Assembly (NCBI GenBank): GCA_022578965.1
Contig: MU400989.1
Span: forward strand, 1 to 15,685
Direction: 5' to 3'
DNA from: Xylaria sp. FL1777
Taxonomy: Eukaryota > Ascomycota > Sordariomycetes > Xylariales > Xylariaceae
Length of the DNA stretch: 15,685 bases
A program made the position numbers and the translations under genes. The notes below the pieces were generated by a model that saw nothing but the letters and a program-made list of their open reading frames with translations, did not search any database and was not told the DNA's origin. This document shows positions 1 to 9,595 of the stretch, piece after piece (positions within the stretch are counted from its first letter, which is position 1; every line of letters starts with the position of its first letter).

Positions 1-605
1 TTTAACTAAATTATATTTAAATAGCATTAAAAAGCATAAATTTTATATTATTTAAGCAAAAAATTATAGCTTTATAGTTTTAATAGTTAAAATATGCAAA
101 TTAAACAAAAAAATATATTTAAAATAAAAGCAAATTAATTAATATTAAGTTTTAAAGCTATTATTAATATATAAATATTATAAAATATTTATTTATAATA
201 ATTATAGTAGTTTAGCTTAATAATTATAAAGTGCTATATTAAATTATTTTTTATTTTTTTATTTTTTTTTATAAAAAAAAGTTTAATAATTATAAATTAA
301 AAATATTATATTTTGTTTAGTTATTTTATTTTAATGTTATAAAACTAAAACTTATAATAAAAATATTATAATTAAGCTTTATTTAATATATTATAGCTAA
401 AAGTAAATAAAAAGCTATTAATTTAGCTTTAAAGCATATTAATAATGCTTTTATAATTAATATAAAAAATAACAAAAACTTTACGTAAAATATTTTTGTT
501 ATATTTAATTAATTAGTTATTATAAGTTTTTATACTGCTTTAATTTATAATAATATAAAATAATTCTTTTAAATATATTAAAATAAGCAGGATATTTTTT
601 TTTTT
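1..605. other. AT-saturated filler, no gene recognised
   Basis: This stretch is almost entirely A and T, with scattered GC, GCT and GCA remnants. I found no reading frame, repeat or RNA gene that I can support. It is probably degraded transposon sequence, because its composition matches the identified elements further right. Confidence 0.5.
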
Positions 606-948
606 ACTAACTAAAATATTATTAAATATGCTTATAAAATATATATTAATAGCAATACTAAAAAACGTACTAATAGCTATATTACGTTATATAATTTTTT
701 TAATATGCTAAATTTATTAATAAAAAAAAAGCAATAATTTACTAATATTAAAATTAATAAATTTAATACTAAAGTTATTTAATTAACTAAAGTTTTAATA
801 TAGTAAAACATATTAAGTTTAGTTAATAAAAATAAGCTATTTATTAAAAGTAATAAAAAATAACAGTTATATACTTTTAATTATAAAAAAGCAAAAAAAA
901 AAAAAAAAAAAACTAAAAAACTATAGCTAAATATAAATTAGCATAAAG
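606..948 (+). pseudogene. degraded coding frame, possible 3' end of a pogo/Fot-like transposase
   Basis: Read from 606, one plus-strand frame stays fairly open for about 110 codons. All its stops are TAA or TAG, as expected if CAA, CAG or TGG codons were mutated. Readable pieces include TKKRTNSYITLYNFFN (about 657-704), LTKVLI, then LVNKNKLFIKSNKK and a Lys-rich tail near 890-915. A Thr-Pro-Lys-Thr-type start followed by a helical, Asn/Lys-rich basic tail vaguely recalls the C-terminus of fungal pogo/Fot1-type DDE transposases, but no catalytic motif is visible and upstream frames do not join cleanly. The copia element at 949 is inserted directly after or within the tail. The identity is weak. 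It could equally be another degraded transposon protein. Confidence 0.25.
944..948. repeat. target site duplication, left copy (TAAAG)
   Basis: The five bases TAAAG lie immediately before the left LTR (TGTTA...). The same five bases follow the right LTR directly at 6654-6658. A 5-bp duplication is the usual footprint of LTR retrotransposon integration, so it shows that 949-6653 inserted as one unit. Confidence 0.9.
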
Positions 949-1235
949 TGTTAAATAAGCTTTATATAATTGTACGTTTAACATATATATGCTAAAACAA
1001 AGTATAATAATCTTTGTATTATAAGCTGTTTATATTTTATATGTTTAAAAAAAAAAAAGGTTTATATAAAGCAAAAGTTCTTCTTTATGTGTAAAAACTT
1101 TGCTAGCGTATAAGCTAAGCTAACACTAAAATTACCTTGGTTTATATAATAGCTTTTGCATAAAGTAGTCTTTATGCAAAACTTATTATATGTATTATAC
1201 ATAAAAGTTACAACTAATAACTAATTATTTTAACA
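949..1235 (-). repeat. 3' LTR of the copia element (left copy)
   Basis: This 287-bp copy begins TGTTA on the plus strand and ends TAACA at 1231-1235. It aligns without gaps to 6367-6653. By hand count about 34 positions differ, all C/T or G/A transitions, giving about 88% identity. At roughly two thirds of these the left copy carries the A or T, so it is the more heavily mutated LTR. A shared core with GCAAAAGTTCTT and CTTTGCTAGC helps to recognise it. Confidence 0.92.
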
Positions 1236-1260
1236 TTAGCTATTTTTTTTTTGGTTATAA
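1236..1260 (-). other. possible polypurine tract of the copia element
   Basis: Just inside the left LTR the plus strand reads TTAGCTA followed by a run of ten T and GG. On the coding (minus) strand this is CC, an A run and TAGCTAA next to the LTR start. It is in the right place for the polypurine tract that primes plus-strand DNA synthesis. The intervening TAGCTAA is not pure purine, so the assignment is tentative. Confidence 0.35.
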
Positions 1261-1786
1261 TTCCTTTTATATAATGCTATTTAAAAGAAATAAAAAAGAA
1301 TGGTTTTATAAAAAGTTAAACGTTTAGTACTTTAGTTTTTGCAAAAAAAGGGTTGCTTATATATTTGCTTTTTTTAAACTTTATAGTTATATAAAGCCTA
1401 AGTTTAAAAATAGTTGCTTTTTAAGTAAAGCACTTAAACTTTTATGTAGTTTAATTATTGTTAGCATAATTAAAATCTTTTATTTTTATTGTTATATAGC
1501 TAATTAATGTTAGCTAATAATATAAAGTAAAATATTAACAATAAATAATTTACACTAAAGTTAATTAAAAATTCCTTTTTTATATAGTAGCAAATTTAAT
1601 AATATATTAAAGTATAAAAGCTAAGCTTTGTTTATAAAAAAAGCTTAAATTTTGCAGTACCTTTTGTTGCTTTTATATCTTTAGACCTTTTATTTCGTAT
1701 AGCTGCTTATTTTGCTATTAGCTGCTTTATATGCATATATACATACTTATAACAGCTTTACACTTAGTTATCCTTATATATACACT

Positions 1787-1806
1787 TATATATATATATA
1801 TATATA
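1787..1806. repeat. (TA)10 dinucleotide run
   Basis: Twenty bases of perfect TA repeat lie within a longer, looser TA/TATAC stretch (about 1730-1810) inside the copia element, downstream of the readable RT. It is probably a by-product of extreme AT enrichment and has no evident function. Confidence 0.8.
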
Positions 1807-4315
1807 CTTATATAATAGCTGCTTTATTATAATATAACATTAATAATTGCTAGCTTTGCATTATAAGCTAAAACAGTAGTTATAACATTATATAACTACT
1901 AATTAGTAATTTTAGCAATTAACTGTTTTTTTAGTTATTATATATAAATATATATTTTTGTTTTCTTATAGTAATATTAGTAGTAAGTTTTAAATTAATA
2001 TAGCCTTAACTTAGCTAAGCTATATAATAGTTATACGATTTATATAATTGTTCTTTTAAAATATTTTAAAACAAGTTTAGAAAATAGTTGTGCAAAAATC
2101 TTTTGTGTAAGCTTGTTTTTTAATTATACGTATGCTTATATAATATTTTAAAGTTTATTTAAAGTATTAAAGTTTTAAATTAACAAAAGGCCTAAAGCTA
2201 GTAATAATTATTAGCTTATTTGTTAAATTATTAATAATTAAATTAGTACGGTTTTTTTTTTTATATTATTATAGCTTTATATAACTAATTTAAACTTTTT
2301 ATATAGCTTAGTTATTTTTTTTTGATTTTTTATATAAAGCAAAACTTAAAAATTTAAGTATTACTATATTTATTTAGATTATATTTTATAAACTAAAAAA
2401 CATTTTGTATAACAAAGTTATTAATTTTTATAGCGTTCGATTTTTTAAATAAAGCGCTAAAAGTGCTAATAATGCTGTTTTTACGTAATTTTACTGCTAA
2501 AGCATAGTTTTGTTCTTTTTTTAAAGTTAAAAACAAGTTGCTAATGTTTTATACAAATGCTATAAAAAAGTTTTTAGCTTTTTTAGGTTTTTTGTGTTTT
2601 TTTTGTATAGCTAGTTTTATAGCTAGTTTTATAGCAATTATGTTTTTTTTTTTACTATTTGCTAAAATATATTTAGTTATATAATAATATAGCTTAACTT
2701 ATGTTTATTTAAAGCAAATTAAGCTATTTATAAAGTTAATAATTATATTAAGTTTTTTAATTAATTATATTTTATATAGTTTTTTTTAGCTTTGCTTTTT
2801 ATGTTATATAAAGACTTTACTACGTAAAAGTAAAAATAATATTTTATATAAAGCTAGCTTATTATGTTTATAAATTATATAGCTAATTTTAACTTTTGTT
2901 TGTTTTTTGCAAAGCATTTTTATAGCTTTTTTAACTGCTTTAGCTTTTTATATAATATTTAGCAAAAAAGAAAAGTTTTAATTAATTTTTAAATATGCCT
3001 TAAATATAAAAAGCATTAAAACTAAGCTATTAAGCTTTATAGTATTATTTAAAGCTTTAACTACTATTTGCAGAATTAACTTATTTTTTATATAATAACT
3101 TAGTTTAGCTTTTAGTATGTTATACATATAATAAAAAAATTTATATGCTTTTTTTATTTTGTTAATAGCTTAATAAGCTTTAATAAGCATTTTTTAGTAC
3201 TTTATACTTATAATTTTAGCTTAGTTCTAAAATTTTTTAAACAAAAAGTTTATGCTAAAGTTATATATAACATAGTTTAAAAATCTTTAGTATACATTAA
3301 TTTAGCATTTATATAAAGCTTTTTAAATGTTTTATGCAAACATAAATTTTAAAAATATAGCTGCTTAAAACAATATAGCTACATTAATTATATATAAAAC
3401 TTATTTATTGCTTATTTATATAGCATTAATTATAACTTTATAATTAAAGTTGCAGTTATTTTTAATTATAAACTTAAAATAATAAAATGCTTAGTTATAT
3501 AACTAGCAATAATAGCAAAACTTTTAAATTTTTTTTAAAGCAAAGCAATTAATATTATAGTTTATATAACTAAGCATATTATATAGTTTTTTTGTACAAA
3601 AATATTTAAAGCATTTATAAAGCTTTTAAAGTTCTATTTTTATAAAATATAAACTTGCTTTATATAAACTAATATTAAAAAACAAATGTTTTTATTTTTA
3701 TACAACAAAAATAGTTTTTTTGTTTTATTATATAATAACGTTTTTTATGTTATTAAAGTATGCTTTTAAACAGTTAACGTTTTTTAATAAAAATAAAAAA
3801 AAATAGAAATATTTAAAACATAATATATAATTATACTAAAAGCATTTTTTATTTATATAGTGCTTATAGCACTTATAGTATTATTTTTATTAAAACAAAT
3901 ATAAATATTACTTAAAGTTTAACTAACTTTTATATAAAAATATATTTAAAAGTATACTTTTAATTAAGCTTTTTTTACTATTAAATAATTAAAAGCGCTA
4001 ATATTTTAAAGTTTACTTTAGTAGTTTGTATAATAATAATTGCTTAATATAAACTAATTATATAGCACTATTATTTTATAGTTTTAAATATTTTTTTTTG
4101 TTATATAATAAAAAAATGTATTATTTATTAAATATTAAGTAATTTAGTTATTAAATTTCTTATTAATATTTTTAGTACTATTGTTTAACTTTAAATATTT
4201 TTTGCATTTTGTTACGTACGAAAAAAATTCTTTTAAAGTAGGTTTTTAGCTATAGATTATTTTGTGCAAATTAAAAAATACGTTTTTTATACAAGCTTTT
4301 TTTTAAGAAGTATAG

Positions 4316-4362
4316 CATATTAATTAGTAGTTTTTTTTTTAGCAAACAAAGCATTTCTTGTT
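4316..4362 (-). other. gag zinc-knuckle remnant of the copia element
   Basis: On the minus strand the codons TGC TTT GTT TGC (plus 4342-4353) give C-F-V-C after N-K-K. They are followed by lysines and, about ten codons on, another TGC. This is the layout of the nucleocapsid zinc knuckle that many fungal copia gag proteins carry before the protease. Its place in the right-hand half of the interior fixes the element's orientation as minus. The remaining zinc ligands have been lost to G-to-A and C-to-T changes. Confidence 0.6.
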
Positions 4363-6344
4363 TATACAAAAGTTTTAATTTTTTTAGTTATAATTTTAAA
4401 AATAGCTTAGCTATTTAATTAATTAACTTAATAACTTTAATATAAATCTAAGTTATTAATTTTTTATATAATTATAATTATATTTTTAATTTATAAAGTA
4501 TAACTTATTATTTTTTTATATAAAAGTTTTTGCTGTATTATTTAATGTTATATGTAAGCATACTTATAAGTTAGCAAAAAATCCTTTATATATAAGTTTT
4601 TAAAAAATTAACGTTATAGCTAACTTTAGTATACTTTAATATGTTTATATAACGTTTATACTTAATTAAATTTTGCTTTAATAGCTAGCGCTAAACGTTT
4701 GCTATGCTTTTTTAAGCTTGTTAAGCATTAATTTAAATATTTTGTGCAAAGCTAAGTTTAGGTTTTTTTTTTTATTTGTATAAAAAAAACTATTGTTTAG
4801 TTAGCTTAATATTAACTATAGTTTATATTAGTATTAAAATAAGTATTTATTATATAATATATTTTATTTTAAGTTTTGTTTAAACTAATGCAGTTAATAA
4901 AAAAGTTCTTTGTATAACTTTTTAAAATACATAAAAATATAACATAATATTAGTTTTTTATAATTTTAATACGTTAGCAAGCAGTAATAAATAAATAAGC
5001 CTTGTTATATAATAAGTTATATAGCTTGCTTATATAGTTTTAGCTTAAGTTTTAGCTTTTTTAAAAAGCAATATATTTATTAAAAAGTATAAATCTGTTT
5101 TATATAAACCTTGTTAAAAATAAATCAAAAAACGTGCTTTTAATAGCTAGATTTAATATTATATAAATATATGTTTTTTGCTTTAATGTTTGTAATAAAT
5201 AATGCTAAACAGAATATTTGTATACTAGTTAAAAAATTGGTTTATAGCTTACTTTTATTATATAAAGATTAAATAGCTTAAAAAAATTCTAATGTTTAAT
5301 ACTTAGCTAAATTAATTATAGTTAGTATTTATGTTGTTATGTTTAAAATTATATATTAAGATTTAGGTTTTTAAAAAGTAGTCCAATATATAAATAGTTT
5401 AAAAAGTTTTAACTATTATATAAAAAAATATTTAACTGTTAGCTTAATATTAAAAATATTACTAATAATTAAATAATTATTATATAATAAGTATTTAATA
5501 GTTCTTTTAATTTTTTAATTATAAAGTTTTTGTAGGCTATTTTTATAAGCTTTTAAATTATAGTTATTTTTAACGTTAAATAGATTCTTTTTGATTTAAG
5601 GTTTTTAAGCAAAGCGCTTTATATGCCTTAATAAATTTTCTAGAAATAATTTTCTGTTTATTTTTTAAAAGTTTTAGCAAACCTTTTTTAAAAGTAGTTT
5701 AATAGTTTATAAAAATATAAATAGTTAGCATAATAAAATACTAGCTTAATATTTAGCTTAATTTTAGTTATATAGCTAAAATTAATTTTTTAGCTTTATA
5801 TTTTAAAATTAATTTAAGTATTTATTTGTTATGTGCTTATTAAAACATTTTTAGCTAAGTTTTTATATGTAAAAATAATTAGCTTTAACCTTAAAAGCGT
5901 TATAAACAGTTATTTGTTTTTTTAAAATATAGTAGATTTAGCTAAATCGTATAATATATTTAATTTTATATTTAGGTTATATAAGTTGCTATTTTGCTTT
6001 TATATAGCAGTATAATTAATATATTGCTTAATGTTTATATAGCAATATAATTAAAAAAGTAGTAAAGTTGCTTGCTATTTTTTTTATCTTGTTTTTAATA
6101 TTAATAAATAAGTTAAAAGTTTAGTTTTTATACATAAATAAATTAAATTTTCTTTTTTTTTTCTTTATATATATTTACTTTAGCTAATTAAGGGAAATAA
6201 ACTAAACAATATATTTGTACGTTAAAAAAAAAACAAGCGTAATACAAAAAACAAATCTTTTTTTAACAAGTTAAAATAAAAGTATATTATATAACTTTGT
6301 TATTACTTTAGCTAATCTATAGTTCGTTGCAAATAAGTTAAAAG

Positions 6345-6366
6345 TGCAAATATAACTACTAATTAA
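6345..6366 (-). other. possible primer binding site of the copia element
   Basis: The bases next to the right (5') LTR read, on the coding strand, TTAATTAGTAGTTATATTTG. A TAG six bases from the LTR could be a mutated TGG, the complement of the CCA tail of a tRNA primer. Position supports it, but the sequence is too altered to name the tRNA. Confidence 0.3.
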
Positions 6367-6653
6367 TATTAAATAAGCTTTATACGATTATACGTTTAAT
6401 ATATATATACTAAAACAAAGTATAATAATCTTTGTATTATAAGCTGTTTATATTCTATATATTTAAAAGAAAAAAAAGTTCGTACGAAGCAAAAGTTCTT
6501 TTTTATGTATAAAAACTTTGCTAGCATACAAGCTAAGCTAACACTAAAATTACCTCGGTTTATGCAATAGCTTTTGCATAAAGTGGTCTTTGTGTAAAAC
6601 CTATTATACGTACTATACATAGGAGTTATAATTAATAACCAGTTATTCTAACA
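6367..6653 (-). repeat. 5' LTR of the copia element (right copy)
   Basis: This 287-bp copy pairs gaplessly with 949-1235. Its outer left end is TATTA, a TG-to-TA change from TGTTA, and its right end keeps TAACA. It holds C or G at about 22 of the 34 differing sites, for example TTCGTACGAAGC at about 6479-6490, so it is closer to the original LTR. The lower AT content leaves a chance 74-codon minus-strand open frame (6396-6620). That frame is LTR sequence and not a gene. Confidence 0.92.
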
Positions 6654-6658
6654 TAAAG
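6654..6658. repeat. target site duplication, right copy (TAAAG)
   Basis: TAAAG follows the TAACA end of the right LTR and is identical to 944-948. The pre-insertion site can be read as ...TTAGCATAAAG joined to TATTATATAT... Confidence 0.9.
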
Positions 6659-8280
6659 TATTATATATATTTTATTTTTTTTGCTTTTTTTTTAGCTTTT
6701 TAAAACTATTATTTACTAGTAATTTTTTATTATGCTTTAATAGTTTAAATTATATTAGTAAATTTATAGCTAGTAATATATTTATATATATAAAAAAAGC
6801 ATTTAAAAATAATATAACTATAATTAATTTTATTAAAAACAATAAAACAAAAGTTATAATTACTACTAAATATAAAGCTAACTAACTTAATTATATATTA
6901 AGCATTTAATAAATATTTAATTGCTGTTTTATTTATATTTTTAGTATTAATTTTAAAGTTAAACAAAATATATTTTTAATAGCATTTTTAATTTGTGCTT
7001 TATTTACAAAATGCTTAATATACTAATTAAAAGCATACTAATATATTATAAAAAGCTTAGCATATAAAACATAGCTATATTTTTTTTATTTATTTTATTT
7101 AAATATTTTTATAGCATTATAAACTAAAAAAAACATAATATTTATATTAATTATTTTATTAAATATAGTAGCAATATATTATTAAACCTTTTTTAGTATA
7201 AAATATTTTGTTATATTATTAATAGTAAAGTTTAAGTATTAATATAAGTTTATAAAATGTTTTATATAAAATTTTTAAAGCTTTTGCTATAAAAACTAAA
7301 AAATAGTTCTTTTTTAAAGCATAAACTGCTAGCATATTTTTAGTAGTAATTTTAATAATTAACTAAAGTTATAATAATATAAATTATAGCATACTTTATA
7401 TTATATATTTTTTTATTTTTTAATATTTTTATTATTTAGCTATTATAAAAACTATAAAGCATACTTTTTAAAGCATTTTATATTTATAAACTTATATATG
7501 CTTAGCTAAATAGCTTATAATTTATTTTTAAACTTTAGTTTAGCTTTAGTTTATTTAGTAAGCTTAATTAGTTTAAACTATTTTAGTTTAAAATTAACTA
7601 TTAAACTATTTTTATTTTTAAGCTTATTAATTATAATTAATTAATAGTTTAATAATATAAACTATATATAATTAAACATTAAGCTTTTTAACATATTATT
7701 ACTTATGTTTATTATAAAGCATAAATTATTTTAATTGTTTTTTAGTAGCTTTTTTTTACGCTTTAGTTTAAAAAGTTTAACTTTTTGCGCTTTTAATAAA
7801 TTAAAATACTAATAAAAAGCAAAAAAAAATGCTATTTTTTATATTATATTATTTTAAATAACTTAGCTAAACTTTTATAATAAGTTTAAAAGGTTTTTAA
7901 AAGCAATAAAGCTAAACTAAACAACATATATTATGTTATAAATATTTATTTTTATTTTAAAAGCTATAATAATAAACATAATTTAACAAAAAAAGTTTAG
8001 CTTTATAAATTTATTATATAACTGCTATTAATTATTAAAACATATATTTGTATTATATTTTTAAATAAAACGCTTTATTTTAATTAAAATAAACTTTAAT
8101 TTTTAAAGCTATATTATTAAAAAATAGCATATAATAATAAGCCTTTTTTTGCTATTTATAAAAACAATAATTTTAAGAATTAAATATGCTATACTATGTT
8201 ATATTTTGCTAATTAAAAAACTTAATTACTAGTAATTTTTTATAATAGTACTTTTTTTTATAAAATAAACAACAAAAAAT
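6659..8280. other. AT-saturated stretch with no recognisable gene
   Basis: Both strands were read and no family could be assigned. Short coding-like pieces occur on the minus strand, such as LLKAQKVKLFKLKRKKKLL (about 7740-7805) and FLVFIAKALKILYKTF (about 7225-7310), but no frame is sustained. Neither the copia LTR nor the chromovirus LTR with its 26-bp repeats was found here, so this is not the missing 5' part of the chromovirus. It probably consists of older transposon relics. Confidence 0.45.
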
Positions 8281-9595
8281 ATATTAAGCTAATTAATTAA
8301 AACACAAATAAATTATAGTTTCTTTAAATAAGTATTTTACTATTAAAATCTAGCTTTAAGCAATATAAACTTTTAAGCGTTTAAGCTTAATATAGCAATA
8401 TAATTAAACTATAATATATTTTATAAAACTAACGCTTTTATATAATATATATTAAAATATATAATTTAGAAATTTTTTTATTAATAAACTATATAAAGCT
8501 TATTAATAGCTATAAATATAATTTTTTAGTTAAACAAAAAGTTATAAAGCAAGTTAATAAAATATTTTTAAATAGCTTATTTAAGCTTAAAAATAACATA
8601 TATAAAGCGTTTTAAAGCTAACTTAGCTTATATAATATTATTTTATTAAATAATAAAAACATACTTTTATAACTATTTATATAATATTAATTAACTTTTA
8701 TTATATTATTTATTATTAATAATAAATAAGTATTAAAAATGTAAGCAATTAAATTAAACTAATTATGTTTTAATTATTTTAATAAGCATAACTATAAAGT
8801 TATTATACTTTATATAATAACTAAAACAATTTATAATATAATGCTTTTTTTATAACTAGTTTAAGCTATTAATATAATATTATTATAACAAAATATTATA
8901 TATTAAATTAATTTAACTTGTTTAACTTTAAGCTTAAGCTTATATAATTTATTAAATTAACAATAATTTAAAATAGCACTAATAATAGCTTATATAAAGT
9001 TATATTTTAATATATACTATTAGTTATGTTTTAATTATAGCAAAATATATTATATAAAATATTAAATATAATTGCTAAATAAATACTTTAATACTACATT
9101 ATTAGCTAATTTATTTAGTTTGCTAAATTCTTTAATAAATTTGAAAAGTTCTAAAGCTATTAGTTTTTTTAAAAAGCAACTATTAATTAAGCTAAAACTA
9201 AAATCGTTAAAAGTTTGCAGTTTTATAATAAAATAAAAAAATAATACTAATTAATAAATTAACAAATAAAGCTTAACTTTTAACTATTTAAGCTTAAAAC
9301 ATTATAACATAATAAAGTATTTTAATTATAAAATTAGCGCTAAATATAAGCATTACTATAAAAAGCTTTAAGCAATATTATAATTGTTTTTTTTAGGTTT
9401 TATTAGCAAATAATCTATAAATATAAATAGTATGTATACGTATGCAAAGTAAACCCTAGCTCAAAAATCAACAAAGGTACTTCAAACTAAAATACATAAA
9501 ACGTAAGCCTTAAACCTACAAATACATTTATATAAGCCTTTAAAGGAAATAAGTCATAGCTTGCAGCAAGCATAGCCCGCTGTTTTATGTTTTTA
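8280..9595 (+). pseudogene. long degraded coding frame, protein family not identified
   Basis: One plus-strand frame (positions divisible by 3) reads coherently for about 1.3 kb, interrupted mainly by TAA stops that would be CAA before mutation. Readable pieces are NFLVKQKVIKQVNKIFLNSL (about 8520-8580), NTTLLANLFSLLNSLINLKS (about 9090-9150), YNIIKYFNYKISAKYKHYYK (about 9303-9363) and TLAQKSTKVLQTKIHKT (about 9453-9503). The order and content match no family I can name with confidence. A loose likeness of its middle part to piggyBac-type transposases was considered, but no catalytic motif supports it. The frame ends where the chromovirus RT frame begins (about 9595), so the two are probably different elements joined by insertion or rearrangement. 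Confidence 0.35.
9425..9595. other. less AT-rich island
   Basis: This segment keeps many C and G bases, including CCC, TCA, CTTCAAAC and AGCCCGCTG, unlike the sequence on both sides. It coincides with the end of the unidentified frame and the 5' break of the chromovirus. It may be DNA that was not repeated elsewhere, or that joined the locus after most of the mutation. Confidence 0.6.

Larger units (their letters stand above)
1236..6350 (-). pseudogene. degraded gag-pol polyprotein of the copia element
   Basis: The gene would have encoded capsid/nucleocapsid (gag), protease, integrase, reverse transcriptase and RNase H as one polyprotein. Three parts can be decoded on the minus strand. First, a CCHC-like knuckle region reads NKKCFVC near 4342-4362, with a further Cys about ten residues on. 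Second, at about 2445-2640 come ALAVKLRKN and FSALFKKSNAIK, then NVF.FIKYN, IFKFCF and YIKSLN.LYKAIII (about 2230-2440). These match the linker and RT start of fungal copia proteins, whose usual motif there is a Lys/Ser-Arg-Leu-Val then a Tyr-Asn-Asp segment. Third, at about 1979-2123, come KIFAQLFSKLVLKYFKRTII and LLYSLAKLRLY.FKTYY, the RT segment before the catalytic Asp pair. Integrase (about 2700-4100) and gag (about 4400-6340) are too eroded to read. The RT tail and RNase H appear shortened. Confidence 0.75.
949..6653 (-). mobile_element. full-length RIP-mutated Ty1/copia LTR retrotransposon
   Basis: The element is 5705 bp with two LTRs of identical length (287 bp), TGTTA/TAACA ends and a 5-bp TAAAG target duplication. 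The minus strand of the interior is A-rich and carries a gag zinc knuckle (about 4316-4362), then the INT-RT linker region (about 2230-2650), then a reverse transcriptase segment (about 1979-2123). This order, with no integrase after RT, and the residue patterns fit a fungal Ty1/copia gag-pol polyprotein. The 5' LTR is therefore the right one and the element reads right to left. Every reading frame is broken by stops, so it cannot move by itself. Only about 700 bp lie between the last RT motif and the 3' LTR, which is short for a complete RNase H region. Confidence 0.9.

Noticed and set aside
587..690. A pogo transposase motif of the AG-x-FPF-x-P-x-KVL type
   Set aside because: The pieces fall in three different frames across a run of eleven T, so the match could come from choosing frames freely. 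Only the downstream frame is kept, at low confidence.
1252..1264. TGG next to the left LTR as a plus-strand primer binding site
   Set aside because: It lies 16 bases from the LTR end, and the zinc knuckle, linker and RT pieces all read on the minus strand, so the left LTR is the 3' one and needs a polypurine tract instead.
6396..6620. A 74-codon open frame on the minus strand
   Set aside because: It lies wholly inside the right copia LTR and exists only because that LTR is less mutated. It has no recognisable domain or ribosome-related context and is broken in the left LTR.
6659..8280. Missing gag, protease and 5' LTR of the left chromovirus
   Set aside because: No segment resembles the 514-bp LTR or its 26-bp units, and no gag-type knuckle or RT N-terminal frame was found. 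The left copy is better described as truncated.
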